A stretch of DNA of 64,000 bases. It comes from Bretschneidera sinensis (lineage: Eukaryota; Streptophyta; Magnoliopsida; Brassicales; Akaniaceae). The notes beneath the pieces are model-generated. The model did no database searches, was not told where the DNA came from, and saw nothing but the letters and a program-made list of their open reading frames with translations. Shown here piece by piece: positions 1-12,544 of the stretch; the stretch's first letter is position 1; every line of letters begins with the position of its first letter. A program made the position numbers and the translations under genes. Where the stretch lies: positions 73,795,501-73,859,500 of the forward strand of contig CM043698.1 in NCBI GenBank assembly GCA_023935145.1, read 5' to 3'.

Positions 1-720
1 TGGAGTCCATGTTCAACTCCTCGGACTTCTCCAAAACTCCGAGTATGTTGGAGTCCATGTTCAACTCTTAGGACTTCAAAAACTTTGAGTAATTGGATTC
101 CATGTTCAACTCCTCAGACTTCTCCAAAAAACTCCGAGCAGTTGAGTCCATGTTCAACTCCTCAGACTTCTCCAAAAACTCCGAGCAGTTGGAGTCCATG
201 TTCAACTCCTCGTACTTCTCCAAAAACTTTTAGCAGTTTAAATTGAGTGTCAACTCCTCGGACTCAATCACCAAACTCCGAGAAGTTTAGATTGAGTGTC
301 AACTCCTCGAACTCAATCACCAAACTCTGAGCAGCTTTGACTGAGTGTCAACTCCTCAGACTCAATCGCCAAACTCTAAGCAGTTTAGACTGAGTGTTAA
401 CTCCTCGAACTCAATCGCTAAACTCTTAGCAGTTTAGACTGAATGTCAACTCTTCGGACTCAATCGCCAAATTCCAAACAGTTTAGACTGATTGTCAACT
501 CCTCGGACTCAATCACCAAACTCCGAGCATTTTAGACTGAGTATCAACTCCTTAGACTCAATTATCAAACTCCGAGAAATTTAGACTGAGTATCAACTCT
601 TCGGACTCAATCGCCAAACTCTGAGCCGTTTAGACTGAGTGTCAACCCCTCAAACTCAATCGCCAAACTTCGAACGGTTTTTCAACTCCTCGAACTTGCT
701 TAGTAAACTTCGAAGGTAAC
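1..720 (+). repeat. Two-type minisatellite in a Gypsy 3' region
   Basis: Tandem repeat with two related unit types. From 1 to about 235 there are five units of about 48 bp built around GTCCATGTTCAACTCC and CAAAAACTCCGAGCAG. From about 236 to 690 there are nine to ten units of about 49 bp built around GAGTGTCAACTCC and GACTCAATCGCCAAACTC. Both share the core TCAACTCCTCGGACT, so one type probably derives from the other. The array sits just upstream of a polypurine tract and LTR, the usual place for such arrays in Tat-lineage Gypsy elements. The left end is cut by the window. Confidence 0.85.
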
Positions 721-861
721 CAGCTTGGCGGACCTGCTCGCAATCTCCTCTCAGACTGGTTCGAGCCACCATAAACCCTGGCCATTCTGAAGTTGCACAA
801 TATACCCCGTGTTACCTACTTCTTCAAGTACATAAATGCACTTAAGGAAGTGGGGGACATT

Positions 862-1364
862 TGATGTAGGAGAAAATTCCCTTACAAATAACATAATGAC
901 ACATATCAATTTCTAAAGTAGAAATGGTAATTTTGTAACCATAACAAGACAACTAATCACTTCCCAACACGTGGTAAGGGGCATGATGGTAATTTCACAC
1001 CATAAGACTTGATGCTATTCTGTCGCTCTTACTTTTGGATAAACTTGCACAGTTGTTAGATAACTCTAAAAGAATACTACTCTTATCCTAACACCACAAT
1101 TGTTCTCCTGATCAAACTCTACTCCTACACACTATAAAAAGGGTCCTCATAAACCAAAAGGTACAAACAATTCTCCACACATAGCTCCCATTCTCTTTGA
1201 CTTCCTATACTCCAAAAAAGAGCCCCATACTAACTTAGGCATCGGAGAGTCCTCCGAAGGCACACCCCCTTCGACCCTCTGTGACTTTAGGTTTCAGCCT
1301 CGTTTCGTGTGTGTAGGTCCCACTCTTCGACGGCTCAGATCCTGAAAGATTTTCGGGATCAACA
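862..1364 (+). mobile_element. Gypsy LTR (probable 3' LTR)
   Basis: Begins TGATGTAGGAG right after a polypurine tract (AAGGAAGTGGGGGACA, about 845-860) and ends GGGATCAACA, giving TG...CA ends and about 503 bp. It contains a TATA-like box (TATAAAAAGG, about 1133). Its start and end resemble the LTR at 6408-6871 (TGATGTGTGAG...GGCATCAACA), so both are members of one family. Sequence after 1364 weakly resembles the leader after the second LTR, so this could instead be a 5' LTR of an element that lost its interior; boundaries are provisional. Confidence 0.65.
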
Positions 1365-1978
1365 GTTTGAAACATCAAAACTTTGGAAGAAACATAATAA
1401 CTCTTTATCCCAAGCAAAGGTGGAGCGAGAGGCTTTTCCTTTGCAGGACCAAAGTGAATCTAATAAGTCCTAATACACTTAAACTCCTCCCTGAATTTCA
1501 ATGAATCACAAATTGCACCCTGTTATTAGGACACCTTTTTTTAAAAAAAAAAAAAAATTCTGAAGAAACTCTTAGGAGATCAAATTGACATTATTACAAA
1601 ATAGGGTTACTTCAAAGTCCCTGGACCTTGAAACCAGCAAACTTTGTTTTATGTAAAGAGAAATCTTGTTGCTTCCAGTTTTATGTTTTTGTCCTTTAAT
1701 ATCTGTAATTCCCCCGGGGATCCACAAGTTTTATGCTATTTGCAAAGAACTGATTATTAGAAGTCAATGAAAACAATTGGACAAATGAAGTAATAAACCA
1801 TTAAACCAGTTGCCAACAAGAACATATCAGGAGCAACATAATAAATTCTCAGTGGCTGCTGTTATGCCAGAATCTGTAAAATTATATATAAATAAATAAT
1901 TTCATAATACCAGTATTTAAAGATTCCCATCATCAATATTAATAGATGATGCATTGTCATTCTTGCAGAATCATAAGG
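1365..1978. other. Spacer downstream of the receptor kinase
   Basis: No gene seen. About 1365-1440 may be retroelement leader; the rest, AT-rich with an A-run near 1540, is presumably the 3' flank and untranslated region of the minus-strand kinase gene. Confidence 0.4.
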
Positions 1979-4522
1979 CTAAGACACCAGAATTTCTGAG
2001 GAATCAGATGGTGATCCTGGAGGAGAAAACAAGAAAGGCTTGGGTGGGATTTGCAACGAGTCGAGTCTCTCTTCCAACATGTTTACCACTCTGCTCATTG
2101 GAGGTCGGTTTCCCGGGTTAGTCTGTATACACCACAAGCTCACTATTATCATCTTCCTTGCTCTTTCTTTATCATCCTCATTCATAATACCCTGCAATCC
2201 AAGTTCTTCTAATTCCAAACGACTATAAACCCAATGTGGGAAATATATCTTGCTTGTACGATCAACCTCAACATTGATATTTCTTCTTCCTCCAACCATT
2301 TCTAGAACCATCATTCCATAGCTATAGACATCAGACTTGTGAGAGACCTTTCCAAAATTTCTACTGAATACTTCTGGAGCAATATACCCTGCAGTTCCTC
2401 TTGCACCTGTCATTGATATGATACTTTCGTTTCTAGGGCATATCTTAGCAAGGCCAAAATCAGATATCTTGGGGCGAAAGTCTTCATCTAGGAGAATATT
2501 ATGAGGCTTTATGTCAAAATGCAAAATTCGCGTGTTACAACCACGATGCAAGTATTCTAGTCCTTGAGCTATGCCAACTGCAATCTTGTACAATATTTCC
2601 CACTTCAATTGATTATCTGCCTCCATTGGATATTTGTCTTTATATATGAACTTCTCAAGAGATCCGTTTGGGACAAACTCATAGATGAGAGCTCTTTTTC
2701 GAACATCAAAACAGAAGCCGAGGAGAGTGACTATGTTAACATGGGAAGTCCTGCTTATGCTTGCTACCTCATTAATAAAATCTTCACCATTACCCTTCAA
2801 TTCATTCAAGATCTTCACTGCCACAAGACGGCCATCAAGTAACCTACCTTTGTAAACACCTCCATAGCCTCCTTGACCTAATTTATCTTTGAATGAGCTG
2901 GTCATTTTAATAATATCAGAATAACTGTATCTTTTTGGTGCTAGGGATCCTTGGTTCCTCAAAAAGGCCTCAATGTTCTCATAATTCTCTGTTTTCTTCT
3001 TCCGATAGACCATTGGGTTACACGATGACTTTTTCTTGATGCAAAAGGCTAGAAGTACTATCAAAACAGCAATTGAAGCACCTAATAAGCCTGAAATTGA
3101 AGCAAGGAACAAACATAAGTGATTCAACGCAGCAACCGGAGAAAATTTCAACTAGATTCACATTGATGAAAAATGATCCCAAAGGAAAACAAAATCATTT
3201 CACTGCCAATATTTGATTTCAGTGTAAGTGAAAATGATAGCTCAAAGTGAAGAGAATTAGAACATAGGAGCTTGGAGACTGTTTTACCTATTACAACTTT
3301 TCTGAGCAAATTTGTTTTAGTTCCTGCAAAGCAAAACATGGCATCAAAACAATTTCCATAAAGACGAAGAACAATTATAATGTTTTCTATAGCAGTTTGA
3401 CATGCCAACTACTGATAAGAAACTCTTTGTATCCTACTTTCATGCTATGATTAATTTCTGGGAAGTTGACTGTATATCTAAAAATAAATTGAAATTGGGA
3501 ACTTCAGTTGATTATATCCTAGATAACTTTAGTATCCCCAATGGGTTCTAGTATATATGTTACAGATAATCAGAAAGAGAAATAAGTAAAAACTCCCTAG
3601 CTGATTTTAATTGGACAACCCTCGAATCTTTTTCTAACATCACAATTCTTCTTAATCTCAGTTAATACTAACCATATAATCATACTTTTGTCCATGATCT
3701 CCAATAAAAGTTTCTGAATTTAATGTTTCTATATATGGCTATTTTTAGAGAATTTCTTTGAAGAAAGAACATACCGGTTACACAGCGTACACCATGAGGT
3801 CTATCATGGCAAAAACAACTGAACTGGTAGGTATTCTCATCGAACCCGCACTTGCCTCCACTTTCCTCACAAACACTGCAGTTACTTGTTACCCATTTCA
3901 ACAAAAAACCTTTACTCAGCATCTCTATAGCCCCGCCACTGTTAATAGTCTCTCCTCCATATGTATCCACAGGTGCCATCACTCCATTTTTACACTTCTT
4001 TGACGCATTACCCAGAACAGGATCATCCTCATAAAGGGCCAAAGTTGAATTCGTTTCGCTTTCATTTCCACAACCAATCTTGTACTGTAAAAGATTTCTG
4101 GCACGGGATAAGTCACAATTGTAGAGCAAGAAGAGCTTGGTTTTGCTAGACAAGAGCTCAAAATTGCCCTCAGGGAGGGTCAGGTTTTGGAATTTTGGAG
4201 AGGTATTAATACAATTAGCAGCAGCAGTAGTAGTATTTGTGTCAAAAACTGCGGCGTTTGATACACGAATAGATTGGTTATAGTAGAAGATTTCTTGGAT
4301 GATATAGTCGTCATCTGAGAGTTTGAGAACTGGGTTTCCTCTGTTATCGCAAGAGATCTTGAATCCAGGGTAGCCACAGAAGGATTGTTCGATATAAAAT
4401 GGGAATGTTATATTTTGGCCATCGCCACAGCTTTTAGGCACACTGCAAGCCTGAAAGTTCGGATCCACAGAAATAGATTTTCTTGCTATTAACAAGAAAA
4501 TAACAAGAGGGTATATGTTCAT
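1979..4522 (-). CDS. LRK10L/WAK-type receptor-like kinase
   Basis: Plasma-membrane receptor Ser/Thr kinase of the LRK10-like group, inferred to sense wall or pathogen cues. I see three exons: 4522-3775, 3323-3288 and 3090-1979. All introns are phase 1 with GT-AG ends, and the exons join to 631 residues. Order: signal peptide; cysteine-rich GUB_WAK-type ectodomain starting CSVPKSCGDG (about residue 26); WAK-associated cysteine block (CSVCEESGGKCGFDE and CFCHDRPHGVRC); one membrane helix (about 262-279); basic juxtamembrane stretch; kinase. Kinase motifs: GQGGYGG loop, VAVK lysine (about 354), HFDIKPHN catalytic loop, DFG (about 472), APEVFSRNFG. HFD in place of HRD makes it a non-RD kinase. 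An upstream in-frame ATG at 4648 would add 42 residues; 4522 is preferred because it places the signal peptide at the N terminus. No break seen. Upstream 4523-4936 holds nothing recognised. Confidence 0.88.
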
Positions 4523-4936
4523 TAATGGAGTCAAGGATGCTTTGAAGAAGAAAAAGAAAACGTTGTGAATCATTTTGAAAGGAAAATATTCATACAATAA
4601 GATGAAAATTGGGGAAGAAAATGTAACAATGTTCCTTCTAGCAAACACATAAAGAACACATTTATTAGGTTAGGCTTACACCCTGCGAGTCAATAAGCCT
4701 AACAAGCCACAACGAACCATGTGAGGTGTTTCCAAGTAGAAATCTATGAAGTATTGAGGTTGACTTCAAAAACTGTGTGCGCGCATTAATCTTAAAGGGC
4801 AGACTCTTAAGTGTGTAAACTTCTCCTTTTACTCCTTGAAAAGTTAACGGCAGGCGAAGATAATTTTCAAGTTTGATAAATAGTTTAGACTCTCGTCTTG
4901 ATGCACAAATCATATAGAAAATAAAAAATTTAAGCT

Positions 4937-5959
4937 AACACTTCGTTTGATATAAATTCAAACGTAAAATTTAGTTTATTTTCAAATAAATTAAAACTAG
5001 AATTTATTTGTAAATGAATTCACAATTCATTTTAAAATGAAATGAAACTAGAATTCATTTGTAAATGAATTTACATTTCATTTTCAAATGAATTGAAACT
5101 AAAATTCATTTGCAAATGAACTCAAATGAATTTTTATATTTGATGTATGCAGAATTAAAATAAACTTTGTGTTTGGGATCAATTAAGAATTCAATTCATT
5201 TTTTAAATTTTACTTAATACCATTAATTACATCACGTTTTGATTCATTTAACGTATAAATTTTAATTTTATTGATATTATTCAACAAAATTAATATTATT
5301 TATCTTTTTAATTTACAAGATGAATTTATAATCCAAAAAAAGATTTTGATTTTTTTTTGCTAGATAAAATCTGAAAATTAAATGTTAACTTAACTTTTTT
5401 ATATAAAAAAAAATGTTAGTTTTACTTTAATGTATATCAATTTAAATATAGTAATATATTCATTTTATTTTTATAACTTATTTTTTCATATACTTTTATT
5501 TTATTCTAAAACAATAAATGAATCAAAAGTTTGGTATTCCTAACTAAATATAGATCAAGCAAGCATGAAAGATAGAGATAAAAGATGAAGAGAAATAGAA
5601 GAGAGAAGATGAGGCAGAGAGAGAGTGGTAGAGAAGAGAATGGTAATTTTATCATTCTAATTTTATAAAAACGCATATCCATAGTTCATTTACAAATTTT
5701 CAATTTTGATAGAATTTGTCCATAACTATTTCAATTCTACTAGAATTTATTTGAAAATGAATTTCATACTTTTATTAACAAACCAAACATGTGATCAATT
5801 CGTTTGTAAATGAATTTCACACTTTATTAACAAACCAAACATGGGGTCAATTCATTTGTAAATGAATTCCACACTTTATTAATAAACCAAATACAACAAG
5901 CTATAGAATTCAAATGAATTCGATAAAAACTATGAAATTCATTTAAACCAAACGGAGTA
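4937..5959. mobile_element. MITE-like element, candidate hAT
   Basis: About 1 kb, AT-rich, without coding capacity. The ends are imperfect inverted repeats: left AACACTTCGTTTGATATAAA, right (reverse complement) TACTCCGTTTGGTTTAAAT. Flanks TTTAAGCT and TATAAGCT match at 7 of 8 positions, as expected for an aged 8-bp hAT target duplication. Inside are many copies of short palindromes such as AATTCATTTGTAAATGAATT, clustered at both ends. Confidence 0.6.
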
Positions 5960-5965
5960 TAAGCT

Positions 5966-6407
5966 TGAAGTTCATATATCCGTTCATGGCTCTGCTGTTA
6001 GTTAATCTTATGATCTAGTAATACTGATCAATATTTTTCTGATAAAAAATGATAAATATTTTATGGTTTCTACAGTAATGGGGTGTAGGGAGGATAAACT
6101 GCACGACCACATTACAAGTATTAGCAACGGAGGTAACAAAAATCATGAAATGTACCTGTATTATGTATGGCATTTTACCCTTTGGTGTTTCAGTGGCTAA
6201 TTGAGCAAGTTTCTGGAGAGTGAATAGAATGGGCTTGTGAGTGTAACTTGTTAAGTGACTAATAAATCTTTTGGGGTCTAAAACACAATTTTCATCACAA
6301 AACTACCACATTGATTCGGTTATAGTCTTCAAACTTCAATTATATCAATTTAGTCCCTAAATCAGCATTATTGGTCCAATCAAATTATGAAAATGTTTGT
6401 ATTCTCA
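5966..6407. other. Spacer, nothing recognised
   Basis: AT-rich sequence between the MITE-like element and the Gypsy LTR. No coding potential or repeat structure seen. Confidence 0.4.
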
Positions 6408-7462
6408 TGATGTGTGAGAAATTTACCCTCCAATAGCATCAATACACGTGGTAGATGATGAGAATAGAGAGGTCATATAGAGATCATGCAACCAAATGGT
6501 GACACCTGGCAAAGGGCACGAGAGTAATGCCAGCTATCCTCCCACGCACCTATACACGCCCAATCATACATGATATTCTAGGGATCACGTCCTTCCCCTC
6601 TGAAAAACAAATGATTACAATGACCCTCAAAATTGATTTCTTCACAGACGGTATATATAAGACTCTCAAGGTACGTGTTAAACACAATTCTTAATTCCCT
6701 CTTTACACACCAACACTGTTCTCTCTACTATTCTCCTTTACTCCCAGTAATCTAAAGCTATTTTAGGCATTGAAGAGTCTCCTGTTACTTTTAGATTACC
6801 ATCACCTGTTTTGTGTGTACAGATCCAACATCCAAGCCTCATTACCCAACAATAGATTTTTGGCATCAACAGATTTGCACCGCTAGTGGGAAACCATATT
6901 CTCTCACTTTCTTGAAAAAGTGAAGAAAAATCATAAGAACTCATCTGTTGCTATGCCACCAAAAAATACCACCAAAAACACCACCAAGATCATCGCCAAA
7001 ACAAGCGCGACAGCCATGCGAATAGGCACTCATAACCAGCAGTCTGGTTCGTGATTCTTCGTCGTCTCCAAACACACCGCCCCTAATCAAAAGCCACATG
7101 AATCTCCCAACGAACAGACCAAGCGTGTACAACCCCTTCATCGCAAGTCAGTGAAGAAAGGTCCCCAAAAGGAGCAGAGCTCGTCTTCCCGCCTCATTAC
7201 CAACCTAGCTGTTGTAGTTCGGGGAAGAGCTCGTCTTTACTTGCCCCCATCTACTCGCCAAAACTCTAGGCGAAAAATTCGATCCAGTCACAACAAGTCC
7301 ACTGGTAGCCGCCCACCTCCAAATTATCTCCTCCTCGTATGACTAGATCCCAGAATAACTCCACTTCTAGACAGTCTCCAATGACCAAATCTAGGGGATG
7401 CTCCTCTTCCAGGAATAACTTTCACTTGGACAAAAGGTTTGAAGAAATTGAAAAGAGGATAA

Positions 7463-8502
7463 ATGATACCTTCAAAGGTAGAAACAATAATGCCTTGGAT
7501 AAGCTCAATACCCAAGATCCACCCTTCACTAAAGAGATTCTCGAGCCGAATGTCGCATATCAAGGCCTATGATGGCTCAATAGATCCCCTTGATCATCTA
7601 CAGCTCTACAAGACCACCATGATGTTACACCGTCACCCTGGCCCTGTTATATGTCGAGCCTTCCCTCTGATACTCGAGAAGGTCGCCAATACTTGGTACT
7701 CCCGCCTAAAGCCAATGAGCGTCGACTCTTTCGAGAAGCTCAACTATGCCTTCGCGTCATATTTTCTCAGCGGCAAAAGGCCCAAAGAGTCTTTTTAATA
7801 TCATTCAATAGAAAGGGAAGAAGCTCTGAGCATACATATCAAGATTTAATGTTGTCTCTTGGGAGATCCCAGATTTCGATCCAGATATATAAATATTGGC
7901 ATTCAAGAACGGACTAAGGTCAGGAGTCTTTAGCTACAAACTCATCATATGACCTCTCAATAGACAAAAGATATTGGCATTCAAGACGGGACTAAGGTCG
8001 GACAGAGAAATACATTCTTGCTAAGGATGGCCAAGTCTTCCAAAGAGAAAAAGAATGAGGAACAGAGAAAAAAAGAAAGGATGTCAATGAAATACGAGGT
8101 GTTTAGGCCAAAAAGCCTCTCCATGAGAACAGATTGAAGACCGCCACCTGCTTTAAAAGCTTTACTCCACTGAACGCCTCTAAAACTAATATCCTGATAC
8201 AAGCCCAAGATAAAGAGATCCTCCGATGGCCTCAAAAGCCTCTCCATTCCAGTGGAAATTGAAACAAATTGTGCCAATTCCACAGGGACCATAGGCATGA
8301 TATCGAGGAATGTCACGTCCTCAAGCAACAAATCAAATCCCTTATCGATCGAAGATATCTAAAGGAGTTAACTGAACCTCGACAAACTAGAGGGATCGAA
8401 GACCGACCTAGGACGAGCCCAAACGCCCCTGCAAGCATAATACCAAATGATCCAGTCAAAAACATTGTGACTGTCGAGCCCCTAGGAGGAGCTCAAGACT
8501 AG
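7463..8502 (+). pseudogene. Gypsy gag remnant
   Basis: Fragments of a retrotransposon gag protein in several frames. About 7545-7797 encodes a capsid-like block (YDGSIDPLDHLQLYK, then WYSRLKPMSVDSFEKL). About 8269-8370 encodes the cysteine/histidine element [14 protein letters not shown] followed by LKQQIKSLI, typical of Tat gag. Frameshifts near 7800-8260 and a short repeated phrase (about 7890-7915 and 7970-7995, ATATTGGCATTCAAGA) break the frame. Confidence 0.75.
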
Positions 8503-8689
8503 ATTAAAGAGAATGTGGTCGAGATAACCCGGACCTCGCGATCACATGAACCATCAACACAATTTATGGAGGATCAGTTGCCGGAGGTAAGTCTGGCTAA
8601 ACTAGAAAGTCTTATGCCCGATCCGTAGCTTCAGTGTGCAGACTTCGCAAGTGGGTCAAGAAAAGTCAGGTGATCTCCTTTACTGACGA

Positions 8690-10467
8690 CAACTTGGAAG
8701 GAATACAAATCCCACATTATGACACCGTAGTAGTCTCTCTTCTTATCGTCAATCATAATGTCAGAGAATTCTAGCAGACAATGGGAGCTCAATAGATATT
8801 CTTTTTTACGATGCCTTCTAGAAGATGAAACTGAGGGACAGTTAGTTAAAGCTGGTCTTCTCCCCTTTGTATGGATTTTCGGAAGCATCGATATTTGCCG
8901 AGGGAAGCATAGTCCTCATAGTTACAGTAGTAACGACCCTACAAACCACCACTGTGCATGTCACTTTCCTAGTGGTCAAATAGCCATCGTCATATAACGT
9001 GATCATCGGCAGACCAACACTCAATGAATTAAAAGTAGTTGTATCCACCTATCATCTGAAGATGAAGTTCCCCACAGAATATGGAGTATGGAAAGTCAAA
9101 GGGAGTTAATAAGTTTTTAGATCCTGCTACTTGAATTATGTGAGAGGAGGAAAAAAGATCGAAGCCCTACCTATGGAAATAGAGGATTTTCGATATGAAA
9201 TCAAAGCTCTGAGAGGTTAGCCTATCAAAGAACTAATCCCCACTCCACTAAGTGAAGTGGATTCTAGAACTATTCAGATCGGGTCCAATCTCCCTGAAGA
9301 CCTTAAAGAGTAGTTAATCTCCTTTCTCTAGAAGAACTAAAACCTGTTCGTTTGGTCAGCCTCTGACATGCCAGGGATCAATCCCGAAGTTATAGTACAT
9401 CGACTGAATGTGGATCCAAACCACAAACTGGTCATTCATAAGAAGAGATCTTTCATCCCAGCATGATAGAGTGCCATCAAAACTGAAGAGGATAAGTTTC
9501 TCGCAGCCGATTTCAGTTGGAAGGCAGATTACCTGGAATGGGTCTCCAACGTGGTCATACTCAAGAAACTCAATAGCAAATGACGGATCTGTATCGATTT
9601 CACAGACTTAAATGAGACATGCCCAAAAGATAACTTTCCTCTCCCACCGATAGACTAGTTTATCGACGCCACTTTCAAGCATGACCTACTCAACTTTATG
9701 GATGCCTATTCAGATTACAACGAGATCTTTATGCATGAGTCTGATCAAGCAAAAACAATCTTCATCACCGATCGAGGGTTATATTGCTACAAGGTCATGC
9801 CCTTCGGACTCAAAATTTTTAAGGCCACTTATCAAAGACTAATGAACAAAATCTTTCAAGAATAGATAGAGAGAAATATAGAGGTTTATATGGACGGCAT
9901 GTTAGTAAAGACCATTGGAGCTAAAGATCATGAGTCCAATCTAGAGCAAGCCTTCAAGATACTCCGACATTATCAAATGAGATTGAATCTAGCCAAATGC
10001 GCTTTTAGAGTCACTACCAGAAAGTTCTTAGGCTTTATGGTCACTTGGCGAGGAATAGAGGCTAATCCCGAGAAAATTGAGGTCATCTTAGGCATGACCC
10101 CTCCTCGAACCGTGAAAGAAGTACAAAGACTAACTAGATGAATAACGACACTTAATTATTCTATGTTAAAGTTTGCAGAGAGATGTATGTCTTTTTTCAA
10201 GGCCATCAGGAAGGCTAAAGACTTCACTTAGATCGAGGACTACCAGAAAACTTTTGAAGAACTAAAGGAATACCTAAGTTCCCTGCCACTTCTACCTAAG
10301 CCCTTCGTTGGAGAAGAGATTTTCCTTTATCTCTCGACTGGCCAGGACGTGGTAGCCTTTGTCATAATCAAAGAGGATACGGGTGTTCAAAAACCCATAT
10401 GTTATGTTAGCAGGATTCTCCATGATGCTGAAGTTCGATACCTCCCTATCAAGAAGATGACATATAC
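8690..10467 (+). pseudogene. Gypsy protease, RT and first RNase H remnant
   Basis: Reading through stops: a protease tail ([12 protein letters not shown], about 9000-9035), an RT N-terminus (about 9400-9470), RICIDFTDLNETCPKDNFPLP (about 9580-9640), the MPFGLK motif (about 9800) and the active-site strand near 9885-9900. That strand reads YMDG rather than Y-x-D-D, so the second catalytic aspartate is gone. RT ends near 10140. RNase-H-like sequence (AFVIIKEDTGVQKPICYVS) follows to 10467, where the later insertion interrupts it at KKMTYT. Stops occur in GGAATGG-adjacent and IERN-adjacent segments. Confidence 0.85.
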
Positions 10468-11029
10468 TGTAACGACCCATCCCAGATTGGCCACCCCTAG
10501 ACGGTGTCATCACATTTTGAAAATCCAAGCACGACGCATATATGCAACAATAAATATAGTATTACCAGAATTTTTTTATTTTTTTTCCTTACCCTTTGAC
10601 ATGAGAGGTAAAGAAATCTGATATTCACTTAAACATAATATGCATAAATGCATAAATATTTACAATAAAATTTTTACAAGTCTTTAACTCGATTGTCTGA
10701 GGATATTGACACGTACTTGGCTTACATAAAAAGATCTCGTCTGATTCTCAACCCACCAGACTATTTATCTTGACTGTCACCTGAAATCATTGAACAATGA
10801 GGAGTGAGCTTCACAAGCTCAGCGAATTAAATTTACTGAAAGTATTCCAAATTCCATCAATAATCCTTTAATATTAAAAATTTATTTTTGCATAACCTGA
10901 TGACAACTTTCTACTATCAATCTCTTCTTCTCAATCATTGGTTCACCTTAAGACTATCAATTATCTCCTAATTACCTCGTAATGAGGTTCATATCAAAAA
11001 ATCCATCATTTAGGTAAGTCTTATCACCC

Positions 11030-11370
11030 TACTGTCTCTTTCTATGAAACTCAACCTTCTATAATGAAATTCACAAAAAGTATCACATCTCAGCATCTCA
11101 AAAATCTCATATTATAGCTGTCTCTTTTTATGAGACCCAGCCATCTATAATTTAATTCACAATTAATATACCACATCTCAGTATCTCAAAAATCTCATCA
11201 TTATAGCTGTCTCTTTTTATGAGACCCAGCCATCTATAACTTAACTCACAATTAATATACCACGTCTCAGCATTTCAAATATCTCATCATTATAGCTGTC
11301 TCTTTTTATGAGACCCAGCCATCTATAATTTAATTCTCAATTAATATACCACATCTCAGCATTTCAAATA
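11030..11370 (+). repeat. About 89-bp tandem repeat in the inserted LTR
   Basis: Four imperfect tandem units, each containing GCTGTCTCTTTTTATGAGAC, CAGCCATCTATAAT and a CACATCTCAGCATCTCAAA segment. The first unit is the most diverged. Confidence 0.8.
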
Positions 11371-11449
11371 ATGCAACGATAATTAAAACAGATGCAGATA
11401 TATGAATGATTATAATAGGAACATCTTCCCACCTGTCTTCAGGTTATTA

Positions 11450-11612
11450 TTATCTTAGACCGGCTGCCCTCCTGGTTCTTTTATTCTCATCAGACCGGCT
11501 GCCTTCCCAGTTAATTCCAGCATATACCGGCTGTCACGGTTTTCACTTTTCATCCCAGCATATACCGGCTGTCACGGTTATTTCATTAGACCGGCTGCCT
11601 TCCCGGTTCTTT
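11450..11612 (+). repeat. Short CCGGCTG-containing repeat cluster
   Basis: Five copies of an ACCGGCTGYC core followed by a CCGGTT or CACGGTT box, spaced 25-45 bp. Two adjacent copies share CCAGCATATACCGGCTGTCA. It is locally GC-rich against an AT-rich LTR; possible LTR regulatory repeats, function unknown. Confidence 0.65.
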
Positions 11613-12544
11613 CGGTTATATTATTAAATGCATATGTGCATGAACAACGATATGAAACAGTAATATAAACAGTAATATAAAAACAATATAAAGATTCAAA
11701 CCACTTAATTTGGCTATCCTAATTATCCACAAATTTTATATAACAAAGTTTCTTTAAAAATTTCTTACATTCAAACATCCAGATTTTTATCAAATTATAT
11801 AAAAATTCCACTAAATTCTTCTATCCCCAAATCACATCAAATAATCTATTAAAGTTTGCCAAGATCCACTAAATTTCATCTCAAATCATCCACCAATTTT
11901 TGTTAAGATCCACTAAAATTCACCTCAAATCATCCACCAAAATTTTGTCAAGGTCTATTAAAATTCATCTCATCATAACTCGTATTAAAACATCAGTATA
12001 TCTCATCAATAATTTATTTATTGCTTTTATTCTCAAATAAACTTATAATTTCCAAAAAATATCATTTCTCACCGAGAAATATTTCTACCTGTCCAAATTT
12101 CCTATCATACCCATAAATCAATTTTTTCATCTATCACCCAAGCATACTTAAATAATTAAAATTAATATTATCACCAAATAATTGATTTTTCATTTAGACT
12201 ACTTAAAGTAAATCCAACTCACCACGTAGCACATAAAGCTACTCGTGGACCACCTCTTTGCTTTTCCCGTTCTTCTTCGAATTTTCTCCTAATTGCTGAC
12301 TACCAACACCTGACATAATATTGGAATTTAAATTTCTTATTATTTATTCTTTTCTCCATAGACCACACAGTTTGAAAAAAAAATCCTATTTTAACCTCCC
12401 GAAACTTTCATAAATGTTAAAATAATATTACCTTATTACCTTCTGCTATTTTGATAGCTTCCCGAAATATTTTCGAAAATACCCTCAAAATTTTGTTCCT
12501 TCCACCTTTCTTTAAACTCCCAAGTGTTTTAAGAACACAGATGA

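Noticed and set aside
35..690. CRISPR-like array
   Set aside because: Units are contiguous without unique spacers and both unit types mutate freely; it is a minisatellite in a plant retroelement.
3148..3408. Separate 86-codon gene on the minus strand
   Set aside because: It covers the 36-nt exon 2 of the receptor kinase plus intron sequence; the splice sites and phase explain it fully.
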